The translations under genes and the position numbers were made by a program. Positions 1 through 11,000 of a DNA stretch of 64,000 nt are shown here, one piece after another; within the stretch, counting starts at the first letter, position 1, and each line of letters opens with the position of its first letter. The notes below the pieces were generated by a model that saw only the letters and a program-made list of their open reading frames with translations, had not been told where the DNA came from and ran no database searches. This DNA is from Argopecten irradians. Lineage: Eukaryota; Mollusca; Bivalvia; Pectinida; Pectinidae. The DNA lies in the NCBI RefSeq assembly GCF_041381155.1, contig NC_091138.1:18415255-18479254 (forward strand), written 5' to 3'.

Positions 1-79
1 CTAGTGATTAAAGAACAAAACAGACGTTTGTTGCATTAGTGGTTCTTTTTTTGAATGCTTACATATCGGTATCCATTAA

Positions 80-155
80 ATCCCCTGGCCGAGATACACG
101 ATATTCTTTAAAAGTATCAGTTTCTACTTAGCCCTCAGCATAAGAGAGTGGGGAA
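80..155 (+). mobile_element. SINE R1 internal fragment
   Basis: Contains the TCCCCTGGCCGAGATACAC segment and the GAGTGGG region of the window's dominant retroposon (R1). Both ends are missing. Confidence 0.6.
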
Positions 156-438
156 AAACATGCAGACATCAATGCTATATTCACAATGATCGGTCGATAT
201 CCATTAATAGGGGGTAGTCGGGATTACACCGCTGGTTTGGCAATTTTTCCGACATCGGACAACAACCGTCAAAATGTTTCACACATCATTTGCATAAAGT
301 GGAGGCTGTGCATTAAACGTATGACGTCTGTCTCCAACGATAATTTCTTTGGAAGCCGACGGGCAGCGAATACCGACCGAACATCTAATTCTAATTGGTC
401 GATTATCATGCCCGGGCGATAACCGGCTTACTCACCGT

Positions 439-880
439 TTTGTTTGTTTGATTGATTATTTTAACGTCCTATTAACAGCCAGGGTCATGTAAGGACGACC
501 TCCCATATATGCAGTATGTAGCGTGTGTGAAGTGCGAAGTGTGTGTTTTGGGAGACTGTGGTATGTTCGTGTTGTGTCTTCTTGTATAGTGGAACTGTTG
601 CCCTTTTTATAGTGCTAGCATGAAGCGTGCCGCCGAAGACACCAAGCCACACAACACAACCGGTCACATTATACTGACGAGCGAACCAGTCGTCCCACTC
701 CCTGTATGTTGAGCGCCAAACAGGAAGAGAAATTTCACTTTTATAGACTTGGGTGTGTCTCGGTCAGGGGACAGAACCCAGAGCCTTTCTCACAAGGACT
801 CAAGGCCAAAAGTGAGGTGGTGCCAAGGGAGGCATTAGGAAAGACAAAGTCAGTTAGAAAGAAGGGAAAAGACAAGAGGC
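439..880 (-). mobile_element. SINE R1, near full length
   Basis: Reads on the minus strand. On the plus strand it begins with the complement of the CAAACAAAC tail and the TTAACGTCCTATTAACAG block. It then passes through the GGACGACCTCCCATATATGC, GTGTCTTCTTGTATAGTGG and CCGGTCACATTATACTGAC blocks to the tRNA-like part (complement of GGGTTCTGTCCCC near 770). The distal head is missing. Confidence 0.85.
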
Positions 881-2640
881 ATTGACGGTCACCTGAGTGC
901 TGATACAGAAAGAGAATGGCAAAGTTGGTTCAAATCTGTAAAAAAAGTATTTACGTATTAGAATTGAAATTAAAGTTTGAACCTTGGTATTATTTTTTTT
1001 TCGTTTTGATAGTTAGTGTATTATGTTACAAAACCTTATGCTTAAAATTCCAATTTGCTTTGCCAACGTTAAAGGATTTGTGCAGCCAAAAATTGTTTTT
1101 GATAATACGTCAGGATATTGCTTTGGACGAATGAAAAATTAAGTCCCACCCAACGAATCGCCTAGCTTTTAGCGCTATCGGTTGGTTTTGGTCGTGATTT
1201 ACGGGTAGTGTCGACTACGGTTCAGAGATAATGAGCTAGGTGGTCACGTGGTCTTGTGATGTCAGAGTAGGCGGCTACACAAGGTAAGCCTAGTACTATA
1301 CATGTATACAGCATATATACGTATACGTTAGATTTATAATTTGAGTTTTTCGAGTAAATTGTTATTCTAGCTTTATGATGTAGATATTTTCAGTTTCAAA
1401 ACATTCCATTTACACCACTTCAAAAATTCAAACAAGCATATATCTAACTTTAGATTAGATAATCAGTCCAATTTTATAGCGATATCAAAATGATGTTCGG
1501 ATCAGTCTGGACTGAGATTTAGATAGCATATGATGTAAATTTCAGTGTAATAAAAAAAAACCCAGTATAATGTAACACTATCTTTTTACGAGTAAAATCC
1601 CTAAATTTAGCATGAATATATCTAGAATCCGTGTTTTTATTTCATTCAAACTTCTGCTATAACGATGCAAACACGGCACAGTTTTTGAGTAAAAATAAAA
1701 TGTGGACGGTTATCAGTTATGTGATATTGGAGTTACAGTACCGAACTTATACCGAAAATAATATGTATATCTATATTGTTGCCTTTGAAACTTTATCCAT
1801 AACGTTTACTAAAAAGCAGAAATACATCAATGGTATTTCTGACATATGTTCCTATATTACAGTTTAAGTGTAGATTTAAATTCATTATTTCAAAATTATA
1901 CTAAATCCTTAAAATAGTATATTCATTGTCGACCGTTTTGTATATCATACCGAGATTTAATAGTATGATATATGAACATTTATCGTATAATCCAAAAAGT
2001 AACCACATAAAGTGTTTAAATGAAAATTGAAATTACTTGTATACAGGCATTAAAAATAGATATAATATCTTGTACCTTTTTAAAAATATACTAAGTGATA
2101 TTTAAATAAGTATATTTAGTGTGATAATGTTGTAACCCTTCTTGTATGACTATACATGTACATTTAGATTCGAAACGGTGAAAATACATGCTTAGAATTT
2201 TTACTAATACCTTAGAAATTACGGAAGATTGCTATATGCCACGATTCCGTAATTACAGTACTAGACTGGAATAATTTTTAAGGTTAAACCTTTAGTTGAA
2301 ATAGTTCTTAGAACCATTTTTGTTTCTGAATAAGTCACCTTCCATTTTTTGTTTTACCTGTGTACGACATATATATATATGTGTATGTAATATATATTCC
2401 TAGGTATGATCAGGTATATTTTATTTCCATTTGCTTTTACATCTTCATTTTAAAAATGGAGGTGACAATAAAAAACCTAGAGCATAGATGTACGGGGGTT
2501 CCATAATTCAAATCACAATCCAATTAACGGATGTCCTAACCTGATTGACAGTAAGACAATAGCAAATACCCGATATAGTCCACCGAATAGCAAATTGCCC
2601 GCGGCCAGGTAATTACAGGTGAGTTCGATGAATGGCGTTG
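881..2640. other. No gene seen
   Basis: AT-rich DNA with only short chance open frames (60-80 codons), no splice-bounded conserved peptide and no repeat matched elsewhere in the window. Confidence 0.6.
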
Positions 2641-2644
2641 TGTA

Positions 2645-3600
2645 CAGGTTCAATTCAATTCAATTATTTTATTACCTTGAGCCTTTCGGCTCATCGGTTT
2701 GAAACAAAACATATATACCAACACAAAACACAGAATACACACGTGCATCCATGCAACACACACTCACTCTCATCATACATACATGTACACTGACACACAA
2801 CAACCCTCTTAAGTATACATGAGACTAGTGTAGAGGGATTATGATAATTGTAGCTTATAACATGTTATTTCTTATTTTATAACATAATTTAATGTATTTT
2901 GCTAAATTTGCTAACTCTTTTTTGTTCTCTGTTTCTAAAAGTTGAATAAATTTATACATACTTGGTCTAATGAAATAATATTTCTTAATAAAACGCTTTC
3001 TTAAAGTTAAATAGCATTCACATTTTAAAATAAAATGAAATTCATCTTCAATGTCCTCACTATCACAATACTGCTGCATGTTCAATATTTAATTTGTGCA
3101 ATGTATTTTTGTTATTTTTTTAAATTCATGACACCAAGGTTGTAAGCAGAAATTTTGGCCAACAAACGTACAATGAATACTTCGAAGATGAAATTTTTTC
3201 TTTAATTCCTGCCACATATTTACATTTATAAAATGATATAGTTTTTCAATAGATCCCAAAGATAGCAGGCATTCAAAACACAATTGTCCTGTTTTAATTT
3301 TATCCAATATTGAAATTTTTAATTTTCTCCCTATTTCTAAAACATTCCCTAATTCTTGAAATCACAAAATTTGCTGTAGATACAAAACCCTAATGATTTT
3401 TCAATGTCAGAGCCTTATGAAACCCCCAAACTTCAGCTCCATAATTAAAAATACTACTTACATATGTATCAAAAATATTAAGTTGGGTTTCAACATTAAA
3501 ATAGGTTTTCTTAGACGCTCCTGTTATAGAAAACAAAGCTTTTCTTCCCTGTTCAGCAATTTTTTGTTGAACAACATCCTGGTCAAGGTATTACATAACC
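2645..3600 (-). mobile_element. LINE (non-LTR retrotransposon) 3' fragment, decayed
   Basis: The minus strand encodes, with frame breaks, the region after a reverse transcriptase. First comes a QGRKALFSITGASKKTYFN stretch and YVSSIFNYGAEVWGFH near 3420-3580, then a DEFHFILKCECYLTLRK zinc-knuckle-like end near 2900-3040. This resembles the C-terminal part of animal LINE ORF2 proteins. The 3' terminus carries repeated ATTGA units (complement of TTCAATTCAATTCAATT near 2650), as non-LTR tails often do. A related fragment lies at 36650-37375. Confidence 0.72.
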
Positions 3601-3604
3601 ATCA

Positions 3605-4530
3605 AACCAAAGGCATGGCTAATTATATATCTATAATATCGGTGTATTTACTCGTATATCGATTAAAAATTGAAAGCGACCGCACAGTCTGAAAAAATAG
3701 TTTGTTTTGCTTAATATCTCAATATTAAGATCTTTTATAATATCAAAAGTAAATTCTTTCTACCACATGTTGAAACGTTTTGCGGTATTGTAATAAATGT
3801 ATCTCGATTTATTCGGTTAGCAACACACAACACAATGTTTGTAATGATCAATCATCGGTGTGTACGTATGTCAAGCATCATATCCTTGATGCTTTAATCA
3901 AGGATTTCTTAAATTGTTACGTAAAATTTCATTTTACAGTCACAAACTTTGCAATTCACAATGTATCAAAGATACAGACTACAGGAAAATATTATCTAAT
4001 TAAAGCGTATTCGTTGCTGAACTCCTCGACAAAAAATCTGAAACTTTTATTTCTGTGTGGATTTTCTTTCATAATTACACGAAGATACCTGATATTAGAG
4101 CATAAATTTGAGCTTTTGAAACATCGAATTTCACTCTTTTAGTTATTTATATTTGAGATAAAGTTATTGTACGATTAACTTCACTCAAAAGTAATCATAA
4201 AAAAAATCTTTGATCGGCTTTTCCTGTGACCGTCGATGTAAGTGATAGCACATCAGTTATAGTACAGCTTGTATAAGCCACGGACTATTATGACGTCACA
4301 CGGTTTAGGGCTAGAAAATATGCATAATCGGGTGGTCAGAAAATTTGACCTCGATATCGGTGGTTTACAGGTTATTCCGGTCGCGCGCGGCACGGAGATG
4401 TTTCTACATGGTCTAATAAAGCCATTTCCAGCATAAACTGAAATTATCATTTTTGACTGCACCAATCCTTTAAACAACAAATCCAAACTAGAAGTCAGTC
4501 AGTGTCAGTGATTTTATAATTTTCACATTT
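3605..4530. other. No gene seen
   Basis: AT-rich. A 120-codon frame at 3780-4142 lacks an ATG at its start, has no recognisable domain and is treated as chance. Confidence 0.5.
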
Positions 4531-4534
4531 TAAT

Positions 4535-5547
4535 CTATGAAGATTATTGGTCCATCAAACCTGTGAAAGAAGAAAACCTGTAGAAGAAGATTTTTGAAAT
4601 TTCAGCTATTTTGGCCCCGCCCCTCTAGTTCCTGCAACACACCGCATACATGGGAGGCCGTCCTTACATGACCATAGCTGTTAATGGGTTAATTAATCAA
4701 ACAAACAAACAACCTTTGGGTCTTGTCCCGGGGGTCAGCCAGGACCAATATGGATATGGTGTTAAAATGATATTTCAGGCTAATAATTCTAACCCAGTTT
4801 GACTCATTTCCTGTTAAAACTAAGCAAATAACATTCATATTGTGTTTTTCCTATATAAACTATAGTAAATTTGACCACCTCCCCAGGGGGAAAATCTGAG
4901 ATCCCAGGGCCATGAAATTAACAATTTTTGTAAAGGGCCTTAAGACTTTCCCATCTATGAAGAGTATCTAGTTCCATTAAATCTGTGAATTCAGAAGAAT
5001 ATTTGAAGTTTTAGCCTATTTGACCCCTTTTGGCCCTGCCCCTAAAGCCCCTGGGGGTCGGCCAGAACAAATATGGATATGACGATAAAATGCTATCTCA
5101 GGCTAAAAATTCTAAACCAGTTTGACTAATTTCCTATGAAAAATAAGAAAATAACGTTCATAAATGTGCTTTTCCTGTATAAACTAGGGTAAACTTGACC
5201 CCCTCCTCAGGGGGAAACACGAGAACCCAGGGTCATATAATTCACAATTTTTGTAAAGGACCTCAAGACCTTTCAATCTATGAAATTATTTCAGAAGAAG
5301 ATTTTTGAAGTTTAGCTTATTTGACCCCTTTTGGCCCCACCCCTCCTGCCCTTGGGGATGGAACCATATAATTCACAATTTTGGTTGACCTTTGGCTATG
5401 GAAGGTTTCTGCAAAATTTTAACAAATTGGGTTTAGTAGTTTTGTAGAAGAAGTCGAAAAAGTAAATTGTTTATCGCCATAAGACGGACGACGACGGACA
5501 AAAGGCAATAAGAATAGGTCACTTGAGATTCGTCTCAGGTGACCTAA
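4535..5547 (+). mobile_element. Tandem-repeat element ending in a hairpin plus CTAA (Helitron-like?)
   Basis: Contains about two and a half units of roughly 320 bp (compare the ATATGGATATG motifs near 4748 and 5071). It closes with an AGACGGACGACGACGGAC stretch and a terminal hairpin at 5516-5545 (AGGTCACTTGAGA, TTCG, TCTCAGGTGACCT) followed by AA, giving a CTAA end. A 3' hairpin with CTRR is a Helitron trait, but no 5' TC end or RepHel coding was seen. A SINE R1 tail is inserted near its left part. Confidence 0.5.
4635..4712 (+). mobile_element. SINE R1 3' tail fragment
   Basis: ACACACCGCATACATGGGAG, then CCTTACATGACCATAGCTGT and ATTAATCAAACAAACAAAC. Only the last 80 bases are present. Confidence 0.75.
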
Positions 5548-5548
5548 T

Positions 5549-6270
5549 AAGATCCTAAATTTAGTCGCCTTTTACGATCACTAACGCAGGGCCGGACAGC
5601 GTACGAACATCGCCCGAGCCACTGTCAATGAACGACAGTTGAACCAGGCCCGGCCGAATGTCTGGCGATGTTATTGCTCCTTTATTTCCGATCGCATATC
5701 GGCATATATGATGTGGCCGGTTATGAAAATCTACGGAACACCGGAGATATTTTTACTTCGTATCGGTCACCTCCCCGATGCTGCTCAAGAGACCCGGCCT
5801 CCGGCCGGTCATGTCTGCTGTCCAGCGGGAACCAGGCCAAAATGTCTAAAAATCATGTAGGGAGTACATCCTAAGCCTAATCGGAAGAGGTTGTGAGCAA
5901 AGCATAATTCTATGATCACAAAGTTTGGCCGGTATCTGGCTACTTCTGACATCGGACAACGTCCGGGGGCCGTGTGGTGTGGTAATCGTGTAGCGGTTTT
6001 GGACTGGGTCGCTTATCGATGACCAGGTAACTCGGTCGGTAGAGCACTCGGCTAGTGTTCGGAGGGTCCCGGGTTCGAATCCCGGTCTGGCCATTACATT
6101 TTCTCCTCTCCTGTTAAAATCGTAATGTTTTCGGTGACCGGCCATGCGGTTAATATCGATTAAACATCTAACACTTATCGACCGAATATCAAATATTCGT
6201 GCGACAAATCATGCCAGTTCATTCCAAGCCTTATTGGAAGGGGTTGTGACTAAAGCATAACATAATGCAA
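5549..6270 (+). mobile_element. Composite repeat with tRNA-like SINE head (6024-6095)
   Basis: Begins with a short R1 head in minus orientation (GATCCTAAATTTAGTCGCC). At 6024-6095 lies a tRNA-like segment with box A-like TAACTCGGTCGGTAGAGCA and box B GGGTTCGAATCCC. The acceptor stem has a mismatch and the anticodon stem (Thr AGT-like loop CTAGTGT) is weak, so this is a SINE head rather than a tRNA gene. It sits between two related 47-base direct repeats (5872-5918 and 6222-6268, both around GGTTGTGA..AAAGCATAA). Confidence 0.55.
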
Positions 6271-6271
6271 G

Positions 6272-6580
6272 ATAATGCACACATGGGAGACCGTTCTTAA
6301 ATGACCCTGGTTATTAAATAGGACTTTGTTTGTTTGTTTGATTAATTAACGTCCTATTAACAGCTATGGTCATGTAAGGACGGCCTCCCCTGTATGCAGT
6401 GTGCTGTGTGTATGTTGTGAGAGGTGCGTGTTTTGGGAGACTGCGGTGTATTCATGTTGTGTCTTCTTGTATAGTGGAACTGTTGCCCTTTTTATAGTGC
6501 TATAGGACATTAAACCTCACAAACCCAACCGTTCTGTAGCTGTTAATAGGACGTTAATTAATCAAACAAACAAACAAACC
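6272..6580 (-). mobile_element. SINE R1 nested cluster (tail, reverse copy, tail)
   Basis: A plus-strand tail remnant at 6272-6324 is followed by a minus-strand copy at 6325-6506 (TTTGATTAATTAACGTCC to TTTATAGTGCTATA). A second plus-strand tail follows at 6536-6580. Opposite orientations make a potential hairpin. Confidence 0.7.
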
Positions 6581-7495
6581 AATAGTATTGTGTTTTTAGA
6601 CCCGATGACTGATGTAGCCTTTCTGTTGCGTTTTTATACACACCAATAGTAAATATTCACAAAACACGGGTGCACTACTTGTTCTTTGAAAATGTACTGC
6701 ATACATTTGAGTCCAAATTGAATATAATACTTTTTTGAATTTGAGTGCTTTATACCTTCTTAATTTCTAGCTCAATACGACCTTAAAGGAATATTTAATA
6801 GAGTCCTTGAAAGACGAATTACATCAAATTTGTCTTGTGTTATCTCCTGGAGGCGATCATACCTGGTGTAAGAGTGCCGTATTCTGCGCTGCAAATAGTA
6901 TCTGGTGCATTGACGAGTGTTAGCTGTGATGTAGCCCTGGCTCATACAGACATGTCACATACCACTGAAAGGTAACGTCTGTTTACAAACACTTGTTAAC
7001 AGTAAACGTCCAATACGGATATATAACGTTAAACACCTGTAAATAGTATATGGCTTTACCTTTCGGGCAGTGAATGTGTTATTGGGATTCTTATTCCTGT
7101 CATGAAATGATATCGACTACACACGTTGCCATTGATTGGCATTTGATACAAACTTTATGTTAAAATCTCGTAGATCTGACACTGAAATACAATGACCCAG
7201 ATCTTATGAACCCCTAAATCTTCCAGCCGGTTTTGTAAAGATTGAGCTTTTTGAATGATTTCAATTTGGATAAACATGGGTGAACCCAACCTCGGCGGGT
7301 TTGGTTACAAATACAACACTGTACACAAACGTCATACTAAAAAGGTTAAGCAAGGTCAAACCATACACATGATCCCCGCAAGCTACAATATGTTAATGTA
7401 CTAAGACGAGCACATTTGTACATCATCCAAAATAGTTAGCACTCCTCCTGTTCTCGGCTTATTATAACTGTCCCATATATGTGACGCTACAGGTA
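6581..7495. other. 5' flank of gene A
   Basis: No coding exon or known repeat recognised. It ends at the TATA-like box at 7500; regulatory sites within it cannot be called from sequence alone. Confidence 0.5.
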
Positions 7496-7499
7496 AGAG

Positions 7500-7508
7500 T
7501 ATAAAAAG
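7500..7508 (+). promoter_or_regulatory. TATA-like box upstream of gene A
   Basis: TATAAAAAG followed by a GC-rich CTCCGCCCC stretch. It lies about 290 bases before the 5' noncoding exon's donor, which would place transcription start near 7530. This is a pattern match only; no initiation data. Confidence 0.45.
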
Positions 7509-7529
7509 CTCCGCCCCTACCAATAGTTA

Positions 7530-7794
7530 CATTATCCATCTATCGTCAAAGGGAGATTTCATCAGAATTGACAACATAATTTTACGTTAGTTTCAGGTTG
7601 ACTTTCTCCGGTACATGGACTGAGAAGTTTGTCACCATATTTTAACAAAAGCACGAGTTGTGTTAGCAGTAACAGGTTTGTGACGCTGTCTATTCACGAC
7701 AGGTTCCGACTACGCGAGCTTGTTTTTGTGGTTTGCATCAGGACGTGACGGCAGTGTTCAAATCTTTTGGTGAATGTGAGTGTAGAAAACACAG
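7530..7794 (+). other. Probable 5' noncoding exon of gene A
   Basis: Ends in ACAG followed by a perfect GTAAGT donor at 7795. The matching acceptor is ATTTTTCAG ending at 8018, so the next exon begins at 8019 and its ATG follows 8 nt later at 8027. The 224-nt intron would remove noncoding sequence only. The left end is set from the TATA-like box and is approximate. Confidence 0.5.
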
Positions 7795-8026
7795 GTAAGT
7801 TAATTATAATCAAGGTACTACGATTGCTAACAGGTACATATGTAAAATAACTGTCACGCTATGACGTCAATTAATAAAAAGAAATGCATCATTGTAATTT
7901 CCGTCTATAAGATAACACATTGCCTCCCACAGATCTTCATTATTTAGTCAGTAATGTCGACTGATCGCATCGGAAAGTGAAGCTGTTGACTAGATTTTCT
8001 TCATAAAATATTTTTCAGATTCACCC

Positions 8027-11000
8027 ATGACGCGCCAGTATAGTTTTCAGACTGGTGTGCGGAACACATTCCATCCTGTGGACTATGTCTTGTTTGGTGC
8101 TCTGTTGGTCATATGTGCAGGAATCGGACTGTTCTATGCAATCAAAGACCGAAAACGAGGGAATACAAAGGAATATCTTCTGGCGGGAGGGAACATGAGC
8201 GCCATCCCCGTCGCTCTCTCCCTCTTGGCCAGTTTCATGTCAGCCATTACGTTGCTAGGGACGCCGGCAGAGATGTACAACTATACGACTATATACTGGT
8301 GGATAGGTGTCGGTTACATGATCACCATAGCACTTGCCGCTCATATCTATATCCCAGTGTTCTTTAGGCTCAGAATCACTAGCGCATATGAGGTATGTAT
8401 CAAGTCCTAAAAGGTGACTAAAATTTAGATTTCGGCCTTTCTAATCTCCCTTGAGATCTCCATTTTTTTCCGAATGTCTGACACTAGCTTACAAACTTTG
8501 AACATAACACTACGTCTGGCAATATGACGTTATTCATAATAAACCAAATTATTAGAAGAGAGAGCTATCATTCCATGAAGACACTAACACACGGGCTTGC
8601 TTACAAAGCATGCCTTGCATATAAGACGTTAGAACGATGAAGAAGTCGTATTTAAGTGTTTTGGCCCCAGTTATCTCGTATGTAGATCAACGTCATTCAT
8701 ATTAACAAACTTGGTTGTCTTAGCATACCCAATACCAGATCTCTAGGCCTTTCTTAAAACACAGTTAGTGGACCTCGTAGTTGTATTCTCTCATACATAT
8801 GATACAGTTTGAGACTTATCTCCTTAATACATGTATAGCTAAGACTATTTCTAATGAATTTTTTCTCGAAAAATTGCACTTTTGAACTTTGACCCAGAGG
8901 TTGATATTTGACAGAAAAGTGTTAGTTTAAAACAGGATGTGAGGTCACGCCTAAAATATGGCAATACGTTTATGTCATATCTCTTACCATTTCGGAGATC
9001 TTTTGTATACAACTTTGGATGCAGAAGAATTATAAAAACAATTGGTCTTTGCACGCATAAGCAACACGTCTATAAAAGATGTAGTATATTTCATTATTAT
9101 CATGTTCAACGCATAAAAGAGCAGGACGACTGGTTTGATAGTTGTCAGTATAATGTGACCGGATGTGATGTGCTTTTCGGAGTATTTTGCAGCACGGTTC
9201 AGAAATATAACACTTTAAAAGGCAGGTAAGGTGTCGAATGAAGGTACAGGGTGACTAAATGTGGAATCATTTCTTTTTTCCTAACGTCTTCCTTAAGACG
9301 GTTCAGAAATATAACACTTTAAAAGGCAGGTAAGGTGTCGAATGAAGGTACAGGGTGACTAAATGTGGAATCATTTCTTTTTTCCTAACGTCTTCCTTAA
9401 GACATAGCGCATCAATGTAGGTATTGAGTTGAACGCTCGCTCTTGTGCTGAAGGCTCTGGACTCAATCCCATGGCCGAGACACACCATAGTCTATAAAAG
9501 TGTTCCTTCTTAGGACATAAAGACGGTGTAACGACTGGTTTACTCCTAGCCAGTATAATGTGACCGAGTGAGTGTTTGATATCTTTGGTCACATAGTGAT
9601 ATAAAAAGTGAAGTTTAAGAAGACACAATACGAATATTACCGCAGCCTCCCAAAACATACCGACGTACACACACGTTACATATTGCATACAGGTGAGACA
9701 AACTTGAGATGACCTAAGGAACTTTTCAAAGGATTTTAAGTCTAATAAAGCAACCTCTTTGAGAAAGACTATGGGTTCTTTCCCCTGGCTCAGACACCAT
9801 AGTCTATAAAAGTGGTAGTGTTTCTGCTCCTGCTCAGAGTTCAGCCATAAAGATTCATGTGCCGTAACTGGACGAGAATTTTGTGTCTTTTTTTCCGGTA
9901 ATCTATAAAGAATAATCAATTAGGTTGTGAAAATCGTTCAAATGGTCAGACAAACATACATTTCATTTCAAAATATTTTATTAAATCAAAGAATCAATTT
10001 TGAATCTGCCAGCAGGCAAAGCCTTTATATGCCCTCTCCACATGATTACATGCCCTGCAGGTAGGGCGGTAAGTATTGTACCTGCTGCCCTATTGCATGA
10101 TCGTAAAGGCGACTAAATTTAGGATCTTATCTTTTCTCTTCTTCCTAACTGACTTTATCTTTCCTAATGCCTCCCTTGGCACCGCCTCACTTTTGGCCTA
10201 GGGTTGAGCGTTCGCCCCTGTGAGGAAGGCTCTGGGTTCTGTCCCCAGGCCGGGACACACCAAAGTCTATGAAAGTGGTAGTTACTGCTCCTGCTCAGCA
10301 TACAGGGAGTGGGACGACTGGTTCGCCCGTTGTCAGTATAATGTGACCGGGTGGGGTGTGTTGCTTGGTGTCTTCGGTGGCATACTTCGGTAATATAGCA
10401 CTTTAAAAAGGGCAACAGTTCCAACAACATGAATATACCGCAGTCTCCCAAAAACACACACCTCGCACTATATACACGCAACACACCGCATACATTGGAG
10501 GCCGTCTTTACATGATCATAGCTGTTAATAGGACGTAAATTAATCAAACAAACAAACATGCATGTACTGTATAAAGAAGCATTTTTGAAGAGCATGCAGA
10601 TGACCGTTATAAGGCAAATGGTTCTATTGGTTTTCTCCAGTTTATTCACTTTTCTCCCACTGTACTCTTATTCCCGTCTTACATGAGTGGGCAATGGGGA
10701 GTAGGTTATATACCACTTGTCACTCATTCTCGATCAATAAATAAAGTTAACACTCTTAAAAGACATCGCCATGTACATAATATAAGTTTATCTCGTAATC
10801 ACGCGTTCGGAGACTTAGCTGACAGTAACATATGTGAATAGCATTTTAATTTATTTAAATCTGCCAGCCTGCCTTGCAGTTTTTTGGTGGGGAGAGTGTT
10901 GACACTAAGCGTTACATCCCAACAGGCAGTAATACATTATACACATCGTTTTGTTCGGTTCAAGTGGGAATTTCTGTGATTAGGAATACTAAATATTCAT

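Noticed and set aside
3780..4142. 120-codon open frame
   Set aside because: No ATG at its start, no domain, AT-rich composition like the surrounding noncoding DNA.
6024..6095. Functional tRNA-Thr(AGT) gene
   Set aside because: Box A and box B are good, but the acceptor stem has a mismatch and the anticodon stem is weak; it is embedded in a dispersed repeat.
8661..8740. Possible exon 2 of gene A (Y-L-like start after CCCCAG)
   Set aside because: The frame after the AG hits a stop and lacks the RF..TR and IQM residues; the true exon 2 at 12891-12956 fits length, phase and sequence.
9371..9919. 182-codon open frame on the minus strand
   Set aside because: Lies across SINE R1 fragments; its sequence is the complement of R1 blocks, so it is not a gene.
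10164..10649. 161-codon open frame on the minus strand
   Set aside because: Runs through a full-length SINE R1 copy and shows no protein domain.
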